From contig PUQB01000189.1 in assembly GCA_003024785.1 (NCBI GenBank), forward strand, positions 1-64,000: DNA of 64,000 nucleotides. Direction: 5' to 3'. The position numbers and the translations under genes were made by a program. Under the pieces are notes generated by a model. The model was given only the letters and a program-made list of their open reading frames with translations. It ran no database searches and was not told the DNA's origin. Source of the DNA: Selaginella tamariscina (Eukaryota > Streptophyta > Lycopodiopsida > Selaginellales > Selaginellaceae). Below are positions 1 to 10,826 of this stretch, piece after piece. Positions within the stretch are counted from its first letter, which is position 1; every line of letters starts with the position of its first letter.

Positions 1-1
1 T

Positions 2-475
2 GTACGTTATCCAAACATTACAAGTCAAGCGGCACGGAGCATCGTCAACTTGATCAGGGGTCCTCACAGTGATGCGTGGGTTTTTGACTACTGCACTAGG
101 GGGTCCGTCTTGAAGGAGTGTTACCTTCGGCATACATGTGTGTTTGCCGTTGAAAAGGATAAGACCATGGTTGAGGACCTGAACAAGTGGATAGAGGTTC
201 TCAACTGACTACCCCAAACCATAAGGAGTATTTGAGAAAGTTCCCTCCAGAAGTGCGATAGCTCTGAAGACGAATCTGGTTCAATGTCGGAGTCTGAGGA
301 CGAACTTCAATCAGATATTAGACCGGAAGTTATCTCGAGGAGTACAGAACATTCACACTCCATTACCCATGGAAACATCAATAGAAGATACGAAGATCTG
401 AACCATCTCACAAGCGGCTTAGACCTTCTTCGCCTCACTCAGAAGGTAATAGCGAAGAAGAATTGTTAATGAGTT
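2..475 (+). pseudogene. Methyltransferase-like protein, C-terminal fragment (copy A)
   Basis: The frame from base 2 to about 199 is open and matches the end of the large minus-strand gene of copy C. It contains a segment YPNITSQAARSIVNLIR, then DAWVFDYCTRGSVLKECYL, then VFAVEKD. I read this as the C-terminal part of a class beta amino-DNA-methyltransferase: a helix, the glycine-containing motif I strand, and the strand ending in an acidic residue. The canonical FxGxG glycines are only partly kept. A frameshift near 205 moves the serine- and acid-rich tail (284-469) into another frame. The homology call is inference from motif order. Confidence 0.4.
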
Positions 476-663
476 CTTAGAGTGACGAATAGTTGTAAAT
501 GAGTGTAACATAAGGCATTTTTGTATATTTCTTTATATTTGTACAGAAAATAAATTCTCAAGGATTAATGAAGCTTTTAGTTCAAACATGGGTCACACAT
601 TAACAAGGTAAATAATAAGGTCAGCTAATATCATTTTGCAGATGTAATGAAATAATTGAGAAC

Positions 664-1870
664 ATGGATTTTCAGCATTGCCATGAGGTAAGAGAGGGGT
701 TTGGCGAAAATTTCTTGTGCCACATGTCAGAATGACAGAGTTCATGCAGGAAATGGATAATAATGCAGCTCAAAACATCGTTACCATGGGGGCCACTTCA
801 GTTTTTTCATCACATTTTATTGGCTTCAGTTCCGAAATCAATTTCTTCAGCGCAATATCTGAATCTTGTAAGGATGATGTACAATTAAATGATGAAGGGA
901 TAGGCAACGATAGTGTCAACGATAAATGTGAAAGGGAGCAAACAAGTGATTTGCAAAGTATTCAAGAGGCAACGCTATCCCATGTTACTCATGGCCATAT
1001 TGTGTTGTTGGATGTCAATGGTGTTCTGCTTCATCGACAAAGGCCCGAGGATAGAAAAAAAGAAATCAAACAAGGAGATTTCATTCCTTGTCATGGTAAA
1101 TTTCGATATGATATTATTTTTCGTCCAGGGTTGGATCGTCTCTTTCAAAAGCTTAAGGAGATGGGTGCGCTTGTGGGGATTTGGTCATGCATGCAGATTC
1201 ATAACTTAACACCGCTGTAATTTGCTTAAGAAACATTGTAGTGTTGCAGAAGAGGTGATTCGTAAAGATTGGATTTTTGACCACGAATATGTTATAAACC
1301 TCTCGAATTTCACAATATAAAAAGCAAGCCATACTTCTTCAAGAATGAAAGAATAATTGGGACTCATGGGGAGATCAGTCGCTTAAGGATAATGAAGAAC
1401 ACACATATCTTAGTGGTAGACGACTCTCCTCAGAAGGCTATGCTCAACCAAAACATTGCTTGTATTCATCCAATCACTTTCGATCCATATTCTGATACCG
1501 ATATCATGGATGAGCTAGTGAACTACTTGGATACGTGCCTCAGAAAGAAGAATCTCGAAAATTTTGTGAGCAGTATCCACCGTATCAAATTTCCTGAAGC
1601 TTTTCTTTCTCGTGATTTGAATTTTATAAAATGAAGGATAGCAACCGGGCGCTTTATAATATTATTCTTAAGGAACGTCATTTTTAGATGAGCCTTTATG
1701 CAGACCTTCTTATCACATCTTATGTATTAACAAGGATGGCAACTCCCAATTGCATTCGTGAGAGTGTTAAGTGGTGGCAACAACATCAAGATATTGACCA
1801 AAATGATTTGATTAATCCGGAGAGTGATGATTTAGACAAAATGAGGAAGAAAATATTTATAAAAAATTAA
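664..1870 (+). pseudogene. FCP1/NIF-type HAD phosphatase-like gene (copy A)
   Basis: Two HAD-phosphatase motifs of the FCP1 homology (NIF) family are readable. LLDVNGVLLHR at about 1008-1040 is the nucleophile loop DxDx(T/V) with Asn in place of the second Asp, a variant I associate with some plant FCP1-like proteins. ILVVDDSPQKAML at about 1410-1445 is the late DDSP motif. Between them is a segment with RPGLDRLFQKLKEMGALVGIWS, read in two halves of the usual domain. The reading frame breaks near 1220 and 1634, so this copy is dead. An ATG at 664 is followed by a good donor (GAG|GTAAGAG) and a second ATG lies at 732. Similar copies lie at 40675-41808 and 45424-46886. It is a passenger gene of the transposon. 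Confidence 0.6.
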
Positions 1871-2148
1871 CATGTTGATAAGAAATGATTTCATTTGTAA
1901 TTATGTTTGATAGTATTTCTTATTATTGTAAACTATTTTTAGAATAATATGAATATTCTAAGATATTTTAGGAATATTCCTTACTAAGTAAGGTTATTGA
2001 AGGATTAATTAATTAATTAATTAATTTAAGGCTTAATTACATATTAATTAAAATTAATTAATAATTAAAACTTAAGTATTAATTAGTAATTTATTTTATA
2101 TTCCCATTTTCACGTATCATGCCCACTTTAGTTACAACATGCATATAT

Positions 2149-3200
2149 TTTAACAATGGTTAATATAACATATTAAACATATTCTTTAATGGATGAATAA
2201 TGATATACTTTTATACAGTTTCCGACCTTCCAAACCTCTTATGTACACTTGCATTTTATTATTTAACATAAATATAACTTAATAAATTAGTTAAAATATT
2301 ATTTAATATAAATATTACTTAGTTTCTTAATGTCTTAAAAACGTTTACATACACACGCCCTTAGAATATGCTCTGTTTCACAGTCACAATTAAACTTAAC
2401 AAAACATAAGCTACATAAAACAATACATAAGTTTTATTACAAAAACAGTAAGTTCTCATCCTTGGATATAAAATTTAAAAATTTTATTAACACCAAATTA
2501 TTAAATTAAAAAGTATAATCATTATTGATTAGGATGCATGGTGCGGTTTTTAATTTATTTTAGTAGAGAATGCATAAATATAGATTAAATTAACTTAACA
2601 TAATAAATTGTTGTGAGAAAATAAAGTATATTTATTTCATTAAGTCAAAATATTTAATTATTATCTTAATATCCGGTAAAAAATGTTTACCAATATGCTT
2701 TATTATATTAATATAAATATTACTTAGTTTCTTAATGTCTTAAAAACGTTTACATACACAAATCCACCTTAGAATATGCTCTGTTTGACAGTCACAATTA
2801 AACTTAACAAAACATAAGCTACATAAAATAATACATAAGTTTTGTTACAAAACCAGTAAGTTCCCATCCTTGGATATAAAATTTAAAATTTATATTAAAT
2901 TATTAATTTAAAAAGTATAATCATTATTGAATGGGATGCATAGTGGTTTATTTAGTAGAGAATGCATAAATAAAGATTAATTTTATTAAATTGACTTAAC
3001 ATAATAAATTGTTATGGAAAAATAAATTATATTTATTACATTAACTCAAAAATTTAATTATTGTCTTAATATCCGGTAAAAAATGTTTGCTAATATTCTT
3101 TATTATATTAATTATACTTACTTTAATGATAAGATTGGTGGGAGTGACCCACCAGTTTTCTATTAGGAAACTAGAATTTATTTATAATGTACATAGTAAG
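2149..3200. repeat. F-box upstream AT-rich module with ~400-bp tandem duplication
   Basis: The stretch has no gene. It is the AT-rich module found upstream of every F-box copy (19001-19700, 35165-35800; remnants 14790-15072, 26303-26655, 31450-31810). Here an internal segment is tandemly duplicated with a period of about 395-400 bp. Landmarks repeat at 2331 and 2726 (agtttcttaatg) and at 2671 and 3071 (atccggtaaa). The other modules carry one copy, so this duplication is private to unit I. Confidence 0.75.
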
Positions 3201-3222
3201 GGTTTCTCGCTATGGTTTGTGA

Positions 3223-3340
3223 ACGTGGCAGTTTGACTTAAGGGTTTCTTTATGGTTTGTGATGACGTGGCAGTTTTGGGATCTGAAAAAGGGGAACGAG
3301 ACTAGGGCTAACCGGAAAAAGGTTACGGATAGTATATAAG
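3223..3340 (+). promoter_or_regulatory. F-box1 promoter: paired ACGTGGCAG boxes and TATA box
   Basis: ACGTGGCAGTTT occurs at 3223 and again at 3265, inside a local repeat that includes the text tatggtttgtg. ACGTGGC is the core of plant G-box/ABRE sites bound by bZIP factors (established knowledge). A TATA box (tatataa) lies at 3333-3339, about 35-40 bp before the ATG at 3374. The same arrangement precedes F-box2. The third copy has a mutated, single box. Confidence 0.5.
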
Positions 3341-3373
3341 TGCTATAATTGCTAGGGTTTGCGTAGGAACAGA

Positions 3374-4351
3374 ATGCGTGGATTTAAAAGGTTCAGATGC
3401 CCATTAAACTTTGTTCAACGGCTCCCCGAGGAGCTCTGTTGTAGGATCTTGGCCGGTTTACCAATAGAGAATTTCAGAACATGTCGGTTAGTTTGTAAGA
3501 AGTGGAGATCCGTAATCAATGCCTCCATGGACATGTGGCATGAAAAAAGTGTTATGGCGGTGAGGTTCTTGAGAGCCAGAAGGAACCATGGCACGTACTG
3601 TATGAAAGGTGACATAGCCCGTGCTTACAGCATCCGTAAGAAGAAGGTTATTAACGTAAACATGCAGTTTCTCATGCCGGACGAGTCTACTTTACCAATG
3701 GTAGCTGGAGGGGGCCTCGTGGGGTGGGGTGTTGTAGATAACTTGAACATGATCGACTTTATTGTGGGGAACCCACTAAGAAGAGAAGAATCTGTGCACG
3801 TCCCGACCCTGCCATCCCTATGCCGGACGGTTACCAAGCCTGTCATGACCACATACAACGAGTTTGATAAGACATTCTTCAGGATCATGTCTGGTAACTC
3901 GCTCTTCGATTCTAAGCTGGGCACTTGGTTGACCATGGAGCATGTATTAGGAACGCTATGTTCCAGTACCTGGGCTGAAGTAAGTGGCGCTCACTACAAC
4001 ATATCGTTCTCCGGAACGATGTATCAACTTTTGCAGCTCAACTTGGATGCGAAAGGCGAAGTCAAACATCTCTGTTCATGGACACGATTGCCTGTAGATG
4101 ACATTGGTGAGGAGGACATGCATATGATTGAGATTCAGGGGAAGGTGGGTTTCATTAGTGTGCGCGACTTATCAGTGTACAAACTCAATAAAGACATAGA
4201 CTGGGAGAGAGTTTCAACTGCACCAGATTGCATCAAGGCATCAGCTAGACCGCATTCTCAGACCAACAGACGCTTACGTGGGCCTCCTGTGTTCAGCACG
4301 TTTGGAAGCCTCACTCTTATTACAGTGGAGAATCGTAACAAGGCAACCTAG
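3374..4351 (+). CDS. F-box protein, copy 1 (C-terminally truncated)
   Basis: The ATG at 3374 opens a 325-residue frame. An F-box lies near residues 15-60: LPEELCCRILAGLP, then RLVCKKWRSVI, the usual F-box helices that bind SKP1. The family role would be substrate choice in an SCF ubiquitin ligase; the C-terminal region shows no repeat I can name, so the substrate is unknown. Compared with copy 2, a 19-bp deletion after aaggc (near 4343) shifts the frame and ends the protein at TAG 4349-4351. The lost C-terminal sequence continues as non-coding homology to about 4621. The ATG was chosen because it follows a TATA box and is shared by all three copies. Expression is unknown. Confidence 0.7.
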   Translation: MRGFKRFRCPLNFVQRLPEELCCRILAGLPIENFRTCRLVCKKWRSVINASMDMWHEKSVMAVRFLRARRNHGTYCMKGDIARAYSIRKKKVINVNMQFLMPDESTLPMVAGGGLVGWGVVDNLNMIDFIVGNPLRREESVHVPTLPSLCRTVTKPVMTTYNEFDKTFFRIMSGNSLFDSKLGTWLTMEHVLGTLCSSTWAEVSGAHYNISFSGTMYQLLQLNLDAKGEVKHLCSWTRLPVDDIGEEDMHMIEIQGKVGFISVRDLSVYKLNKDIDWERVSTAPDCIKASARPHSQTNRRLRGPPVFSTFGSLTLITVENRNKAT

Positions 4352-4639
4352 AGTGGAAGCGAATTTGTCAGTACCAAGGCTTCTCTATACATCCTGATAC
4401 GTTGCAAAGCCGGCTACGGGAAGAGGTCTTATTCTTAGAGCTCGATCCAACTGTTGTTCCCACCCTTAACCCATCCATACAACAATAATTACACTGCATC
4501 CCTAAAGTGTACTTTGTTCACGCACAGTTCAACTTCCTTGGTTTAGGGCTTCTCGACACTAGGGTTATGGTGACACGATTGCCTTGTCCACGGGCACAAA
4601 GTATGAAGTTGTACGTGCTTTAGTTCTTTTTATTATTTG

Positions 4640-5118
4640 GATAATAAGAAACAAATAAGTTTCGATGCATTATCAAACATTCGTAAGGAAGCATCCTGTG
4701 TATATATATATATATAATTGTGTATATTATCAGTGTTACTCATATGTAAATATTAGACACAAGAATTATCTATCTTGGTAAAGAGAAAGTTAGTATGTAT
4801 GTATGTAAAAATATGTATAAGTATACACAAAGATGTCACTAATTATCAATATATGTATAATAACTGCACACACATTATAGGGTATCTGGGTATAATTATA
4901 CACACATCATTCTATTGAAGCGCCATTAGAAGTATAAGAAACCCATTAATCTCAATGCAAAAACTCACCCAATCTGATAAATACGTTACAATTGTATGTA
5001 AGTTTCTAGATTTATCCATATAAGTTTTAACACTTGCTCGTATGTCAGTGGCCTCCTAATAGTTTACACATATGTGTGAGAAACACTACACACACACACA
5101 CATACATATATGTGTGTG

Positions 5119-5149
<31 letters not shown>

Positions 5150-5249
5150 ATGTGTGCGCGTGTGTGTGTGTGTGAAATCCCATATACACACAATTGTGTC
5201 TGTATTTTATATCTACACCATTACATCTTTTTATACATATTCTCATATC

Positions 5250-5288
<39 letters not shown>

Positions 5289-5552
5289 TTGTAATATTGA
5301 TACATTAAAGTATGGAATGAATGTTGCTTTTGTACAAAAATTGAGGCTGTGTCTCTTATTACTAAGTAATCACTTATGTGTATTAATCTACCGAAGTCCA
5401 TTAGAGGTAAATGTAATATAAGAATCATGTAAAATCGATATATATATAACCGTTATGTGCTATATATATATATATATATGGCGTAGACATATATAATTCT
5501 TGCGTTTAACACAAGAATTACATACCCTGGTTGTACTCCGTATATATGTGTA
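4640..5552. repeat. Microsatellite belt downstream of F-box1
   Basis: The stretch holds CA/TG, TATG and TA tracts, for example CA-rich 5088-5105, TATG-rich 5126-5152, TG 5159-5174 and a TA run at 5253-5286. Open frames here translate to runs of His/Thr or Tyr/Ile and are not genes. The same belt, with different tract lengths, occurs at 21180-22070 and 37080-38204. Confidence 0.8.
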
Positions 5553-7925
5553 TGTGAATCGACTACGACACACCACAAACATGAAAATGATGTTTACGCA
5601 TTAAATATATATTTAAAACTTTTAAGCAAACTGTTAAATATGTGTTCATGTGGTAAAAGCATCTCAATGTTAAAAAAGTGTTAAGAATTGAAAATGTTTC
5701 CAAACGATGCAAAATGCTCTAATTAACCCACATTTTTAATAATTAACAGTATTTTAAATAAAATTAGCACTCATATGGAATATTATTAACAATTTTTAAT
5801 AATGATGAAAAACTTTAGAAATTAATTAAGAATGAAGAAAATTTATATTTATAAATCACAATGTTCTTCAAATTATTTATATCTATTGCACAATCATCAT
5901 CGTTTTAATCTAATATATTCATTATTTCATTTAAGATCACATCCATAATTGAACATTAGTTTTTTTTATCAATTTTCTTTTAGGTTCACCAATGATAACG
6001 GTTTCTCTTTGCTTTTTAATTAATCATCCATGCTACTCTTCATCATTAACGATTCTCTTAAGGTACTCACTTGATATTATTCTTACTCTGTTTAAGATAT
6101 TTATGTATTAAAGTTTAGTAATATATAATTAGCATCTATTTTAATATATTATCAGTACTCAAAAAATCCGTTATAATAATGTATTCTTCGTCGAAAAGAT
6201 GCAAATTTCTTGCAAAAAGACAACACATGACAAATAAAATAATATGATTTTAAATTTAAAAGAATTTAGTCAAAAGGCAATCAACAAATTTTATCGATTC
6301 AATGGTAAATGTTTACTAAAAAACATTTCTTAACTTTTTAAGGTATATAATTCCTAATGTAAAAATGTTTGAAATTTTTATAAAGTTTGACTAAATTTTC
6401 TTAAATATGACAGGAGCATGACTATTTAGATTAATTGGTTTTTCTTTTACATTTTAAAAATTTAACTTACAAAATGAAAAGTTTTGTATAAACGAAAGGT
6501 AAAAAAAATGGAACACACAAGTGTTTCATTATATTTAAAATGTAATACTAAAGTCAAGTCAAAAGTTAGGTTTGGTCATTAAGAAATTAAAGTTAATAAG
6601 ATAATGTATATAGTTTTTTAATTGTGAATAAAATAAAAAAGTAAAAGTAAAATTGACATAAATAATTATTTATAGTTTAAATAATTGATATATAATTATT
6701 TCAAAATGAATTACCATATCATTTTAATTGGCTTTAAAAGATTAATGTGTTTTTACTTCATATATTAGTAAAGAAGTTTTTATGACTTATGATTTTTTTT
6801 GTAAACATGTGTACTTTTTTAACATTCTTGTGAATAAGGAGAGCTTAACGATAAAATATATAAAATATGATCCAATAAAAATGCTCAAGTGCATCCTAAT
6901 GATAAAAATAATTATTTAAATAATGTTGCATTCTTATTTATATAAATTTATTATAATTTTAATAGTCCTGGTGCCTTCTTATAAAGTATTTGTGAAAAGA
7001 CCATTTATGTGTGCATGTATTCTTATTTCACTTTTCTTATAACTATAGTAAAATTATTAATAATATCCTCAACACTTTCTAATAGTAACCTTTTCTTTAT
7101 AAAAATAATATTGTTTTGTCGCTTATTTATAAAACTTATCTAGTTAACAATTAAATTAATATTTACACAAATATAAATAAGCAAATCATCATGCAACAAG
7201 AACATTTCACATGCAACATTTGATTATTCATCTTTAACCAAGGTGATAAATGCAATTTCTTATTGATCTTTCTTAATATAGTACTTTGCACATTAGTGAA
7301 GTTCATTGAAGTATTAAATTAAATTTCTCAAAAATTATAATATAGAATGTAACTTTTCTTTTAATAATAATATTATAATTTTTACTTTTTATTTCTTATA
7401 ACCTTTGACTTTACACTTGGTTATATATGTGAAGAATGTAGACATAATCTTTATAATGCACTTAAGATTGAGAATTTGGATCCGATTAATCTAGGTTATC
7501 AGGGCTAAAGTAGTACTTATTCATAATCAAACTTATTTATATCTTAAGGAATTTTAAGTAAATGATATTTAACATGGAGATTTCATATTAACTCACTTAT
7601 CAATTTCTTAAAGGGGATTCAAATCCATAACTATAATGTTAGTGTCTTTAATTTATAGTTGAAGGTGCTAAATAATGTCCCCTAATACATTGTTAAAATA
7701 TTAATTTAGTATATATGCACACTAGTTTTGTCGACCCTTCTTACTCTTTTGTGGTACCTCAACTTGGAGCATGAGTGCTTAACAAATAGGTCCTTTTACC
7801 TAGTACTTCAGCATTCGTATAAGGTTGGCATTTGCGAATCTTGGGGTGAAACCCTTTACTCTAAGAAGTTATGACAATAGCCACAAAACAATGTGACATG
7901 TTAGATGTTGCAAAGTATAACAACC
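5553..7925. other. AT-rich spacer, unit I
   Basis: I see no gene here. The sequence is a close paralog of 22080-24500 (unit II) and, in part, of 42183-43600 and 60300-60900. It is strongly A+T-rich with scattered short repeats. Confidence 0.75.
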
Positions 7926-8103
7926 AACTTTACATAACACGCCCTTAGGTCAAATCCCTAGCCACATGTGCACCGAGAGACCTAACTTCCCTGGGCAGAT
8001 GCCCAAGGCTCAGCACCTCCCACTTCAAAACATATGCATGTGCTTGTTAGATCCACCAACCACTCGCAATTGAACCCATGACACAATCCTAAGGGTCATG
8101 ATT
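7926..8103. repeat. 178-bp segment, opposite orientation to unit II
   Basis: This segment begins aactttacataac and ends gggtcatgatt. It is the reverse complement of 24501-24677, while the flanks on both sides (tataacaacc before, atacgtacttcaatctac after) are collinear between the units. It is therefore a small precise inversion or a flipped short element. No open frame. Confidence 0.8.
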
Positions 8104-8183
8104 ATACGTACTTCAATCTACAGGTGTTGTGAGTTGTGAAAACGAAACAAGTTGTACGTGCGATTGTCTTACGACTGTCGGAG

Positions 8184-8190
8184 TATATAA
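8184..8190 (+). promoter_or_regulatory. TATA-like box before SOS1-alpha exon
   Basis: The text gagtatataaaaa lies about 105 bp before the splice acceptor of the first recognisable SOS1 exon. It is conserved at 24757-24765 in unit II. It could drive a transcript of the 3' fragment only. That is inference from position. Confidence 0.3.
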
Positions 8191-8291
8191 AAAGCGTGGA
8201 GAAATCTGGTTTACTGGAAGAGAGAGAAACAATCCATAACATCTAATTAAACATTAATTAAATTCTTAATTAAATAATGTTTGTTCTGCAG

Positions 8292-8487
8292 CGTAGTTGG
8301 AAAAGCCTCTCAGGCATTCTTCAACTGTGAAAATAAAAACTCCGGTATTTTACGTGATCAACCTTCCATTGCAGAACTTCCTTACCATGTTCAAGCTCAA
8401 CTGGTGGGATATGATCTCAAAATGAGAGGGAATATACTTTACAAACAAGGCTCCAAAGCAGAGGGTATATGGCCTAACAAAAGTTAA
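8292..8487 (+). pseudogene. SOS1: SOS1-like pseudogene alpha, cyclic-nucleotide-binding exon
   Basis: After an acceptor (ttctgcag) the exon reads in pieces as the SOS1 segment before and inside the cytosolic cyclic-nucleotide-binding-like domain: LEKPLRHS, then LPYHVQAQLVGYDLKMRGN, then LYKQGSKAEGIW. SOS1 is the plasma-membrane Na+/H+ antiporter of plant salt tolerance; its N-terminal membrane half is absent here. A missing G after the acceptor (cgtag against cgtgag in gamma) breaks the frame at once. The frame then changes again and ends at TAA 8485-8487. A gypsy element at 8506 separates this exon from the next at 13583. Confidence 0.65.
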
Positions 8488-8505
8488 ATAAGTAAAGTAC
8501 ACCTC

Positions 8506-8707
8506 TGAAAGAGCCGATATATTCAAGATGTCAGATTTCATTCAATTACAAAAACCCTGCTTATATACAAGAGACCTCCTGCCACGTGGCATACATGCGA
8601 CACGTGGTGCTGACACATGGGGCCAGATCACCACCCATGTGTCACTACGCATGTGTGTATATACACATGCGTATATACGTATGTTACCTAATATACAGTA
8701 TCTTACA
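8506..8707 (-). repeat. 3' LTR of the gypsy element
   Basis: The LTR is 202 bp and pairs with 13210-13411. It differs from its partner at roughly a dozen positions and a few small gaps by eye, so the insertion is moderately young. Immediately inside it, 8708-8725 read on the minus strand is a purine-rich polypurine tract (GCAGAGGGGAGGATAA). Confidence 0.9.
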
Positions 8708-9731
8708 TTATCCTCCCCTCTGCGGCTGTGTAGATGGTGATGGATCTGATGGTCCTGGATCCGTGTGAGCTGGGCCATCTAAGGTATGACCAAATGTACT
8801 CAACGAGTCTCGAACGACAAACCGTTTCATTCGAACCACGTGAACTATCTCAACCTCATGAGATCCCACCAACTGTACTTGATATACCTGAGGACCAACC
8901 TTTCGGAGTACTCGGTAGGGACCAAGCCACTTGTGTAATAAACCAGTTGCAAGCCCAGGTGCAGTCAGCTTGGGAAAACGTACCAGGACTAAGTCACCGT
9001 CAGCAAAATCTGGTGGAATTTGATGTCGTGCATTGTAAGAAGATTGCTGCCGCATTTGAGCTCGACCAAGATGTTCAGCAGACTCTGCACGCAGAAGAGG
9101 CAAAACAGCATCCAAATGTCGAGCCCACATCTTTGCATCCTCGGCACGTGGCAGATTCGATGATAACCCCAATTCACTAGGCAACTTAGGATCATATCCA
9201 TACAATGCCTTGAATGGAGAGATACCAATCGAACTCTGAATGCCTGTTACATAAGCAAATCTCAAACATCGCAAATACCAATCCCAGTCCGTGTGATTGA
9301 AGTTCACATACTTCGAGATCATACCCTTGAAGGTCCGATTCAATCGCTCCACCAAACCATCAGTTTGTGGATGATATGGAGAGGCAAATGAATGTTTTAC
9401 CCCTAACCTCTCACACAACACTCGGAATACCTCTGCAATGAAAGCGGGGCCATTGTCTGATAACATCCGCTCTGGACAAGAATGCTGCAAAACCACATTA
9501 TCGAACAAAACAAAGCTGTTGACATGGCAGTTGCATCCGGAAGAGCACCAACCTCCACCATCGAGTTAAATAATCAGATACAACAATGATGTACTGGTTA
9601 CCTTGAGAAGAACGTGGAAAAGGTCCCATTAAATCCACTGCAATTAACTCAAAAGGGCGAGAGACATTGATGGATTCCAACACCCCATGGCCCGAGTCGT
9701 AGAGGAATTCCGAGTTTGACAAGTGGGACAA
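8708..9731 (-). pseudogene. Gypsy integrase (core and C-terminal domain)
   Basis: The integrase core is split in two frames. The first Asp region (VDLMGPFPRS, then IIVVSDYLT) is in 9731-9498. The second Asp and the Glu region (MLSDNGPAF, then SPYHPQTDGLVERLN) are in 9508-8708. Downstream is the GPY/F module (GPYRVLRKVGPQVYQV) and a Ser/Pro-rich tail. These are the D,D-35-E residues needed for DNA strand transfer. The break near 9500 makes the present copy non-coding as a whole. Confidence 0.9.
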
Positions 9732-10826
9732 CTTTGAATATACCTGATCACATCACCACGCATGCTGGCCAATAAAATGATCGGGCAGCTTCTCCAACAC
9801 TCGTTGGTGACCAAGATGACCTCCAACAATAGGTGAATCATGATATGCTCGAAGAAGGTGTGGAACATATGTAGAGGGTACAGCCAAACGCCATCTGTCC
9901 TCTGGATTTGTCCCAATAAAATACAATAAACCATCCTGAAGTCGAAACTGAGCATGATATTGTCGAAACCGAGGTTCGGAAGACGGATTTGCAAACGCAT
10001 CGCGTAATTGCCTCGTCCATGGTTCATGTTTTTAGCATCCTGCCACTGTTCCAAGGATGGTAAGTCGGCATCGAATACCTGAGGGGCTTGTATCAAACCG
10101 AATGCTGCAGCTACAGGCAAAGTGGAATCGGAGGGGTGCTCGAGAAAGTGCATCCGCATCCACCATTGTTCGCCCAGGCCTGTGCACCACCTTAAAGTTA
10201 TATACCTGGAGACGTAATGCCCATCTGGCTACGCGACCCACTAAATTCTTCCGTTTTAATAAGGAAGTGACAGCAGCATGATCACACTCCAAAAGTGTTT
10301 CACTCCCATGTAAGTAGGCATGAAGTCGTTCAAAACCCCAAACAGCAGCAAGGCATTCTTTTTCAGTAGTGGAATAATTCCGCTCAGCCGGCGTGAGTAC
10401 TCGACTAATGTAAGCCACCGGGTGTCGAATTGAAGAATCCACAGCATCAGTTTGCATCAATACACCACCAATACCAACATCTGAGGCATCTACTCGTAAA
10501 ATGAACGGACGAGTAAAATCTGGGTATTGAAGCAATGGTGGAGTTGTCAGGAACTCTTTTAACTGGTCAAATGCCTGCTGACACCTGCGAGTCCACCTGA
10601 AAGATACCTGTGGACGAACTAACTCCCGAAGAGGGGCAGTTCGATCAGTGAGATGATCGATGAATCGACCCAAGTACTGCACCGTGCCCAAGAAACGCTG
10701 GACTTCCTGTACTGTACGGGACGAGGGAACTCTCGAACAGCTCGCAACTTCATTGGATCCACCTGTAAACCCTCTCGAGATATACGGTAACCCAAGTAAG
10801 TGGTGTCGGTCGAACCAAACACACAC
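9644..10826 (-). pseudogene. Gypsy RNase H and integrase zinc-binding region
   Basis: The RNase H domain reads RVDASDVGIGGVLMQ, then TEKECLAAVWGFERLHAYLHG, then HRPGRTMVDADALSR. This gives the usual D, E, D residues (about 10826-10170). After a frame change the integrase H2C2 zinc finger follows, with GGHLGHQRV and CPTCQTRN (about 9850-9740). Frames change several times. Confidence 0.85.

Larger units (their letters stand above)
1..2144 (+). mobile_element. Transposon copy A (right end; left part outside window)
   Basis: This is the right-hand part of a DNA transposon also present as B (38205-42178) and C (45366-58555). In order it holds the C-terminus of the methyltransferase-like gene, the FCP1-like gene and an AT-rich tail. 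The last bases, read inward, give the family terminus ATGCATGTTGTAACTAAAGT and match the left end of C. The flank 2145-2148 is ATAT followed by tttaacaatgg. The F-box2 upstream paralog near 19036 has the same sequence without the element, which fixes the right border. The left border lies outside the window, so length and target duplication cannot be fully checked. Confidence 0.75.

Noticed and set aside
3625-3936. 103-residue minus-strand frame, repeated in the other units
   Set aside because: It is the mirror of the F-box gene body and is conserved only because the sense gene was duplicated.
5034-5428. Several overlapping open frames rich in His/Thr or Tyr/Ile on both strands
   Set aside because: They are translations of CA, TATG and TA microsatellites. 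The same holds for 21573-21982, 37385-37793 and 51431-51875.
8734-9180. 148-residue plus-strand frame
   Set aside because: It is antisense to the gypsy integrase, which has clear family motifs on the minus strand. The plus-strand frames at 11584-11949 and 12036-12539 are likewise antisense to protease and gag.
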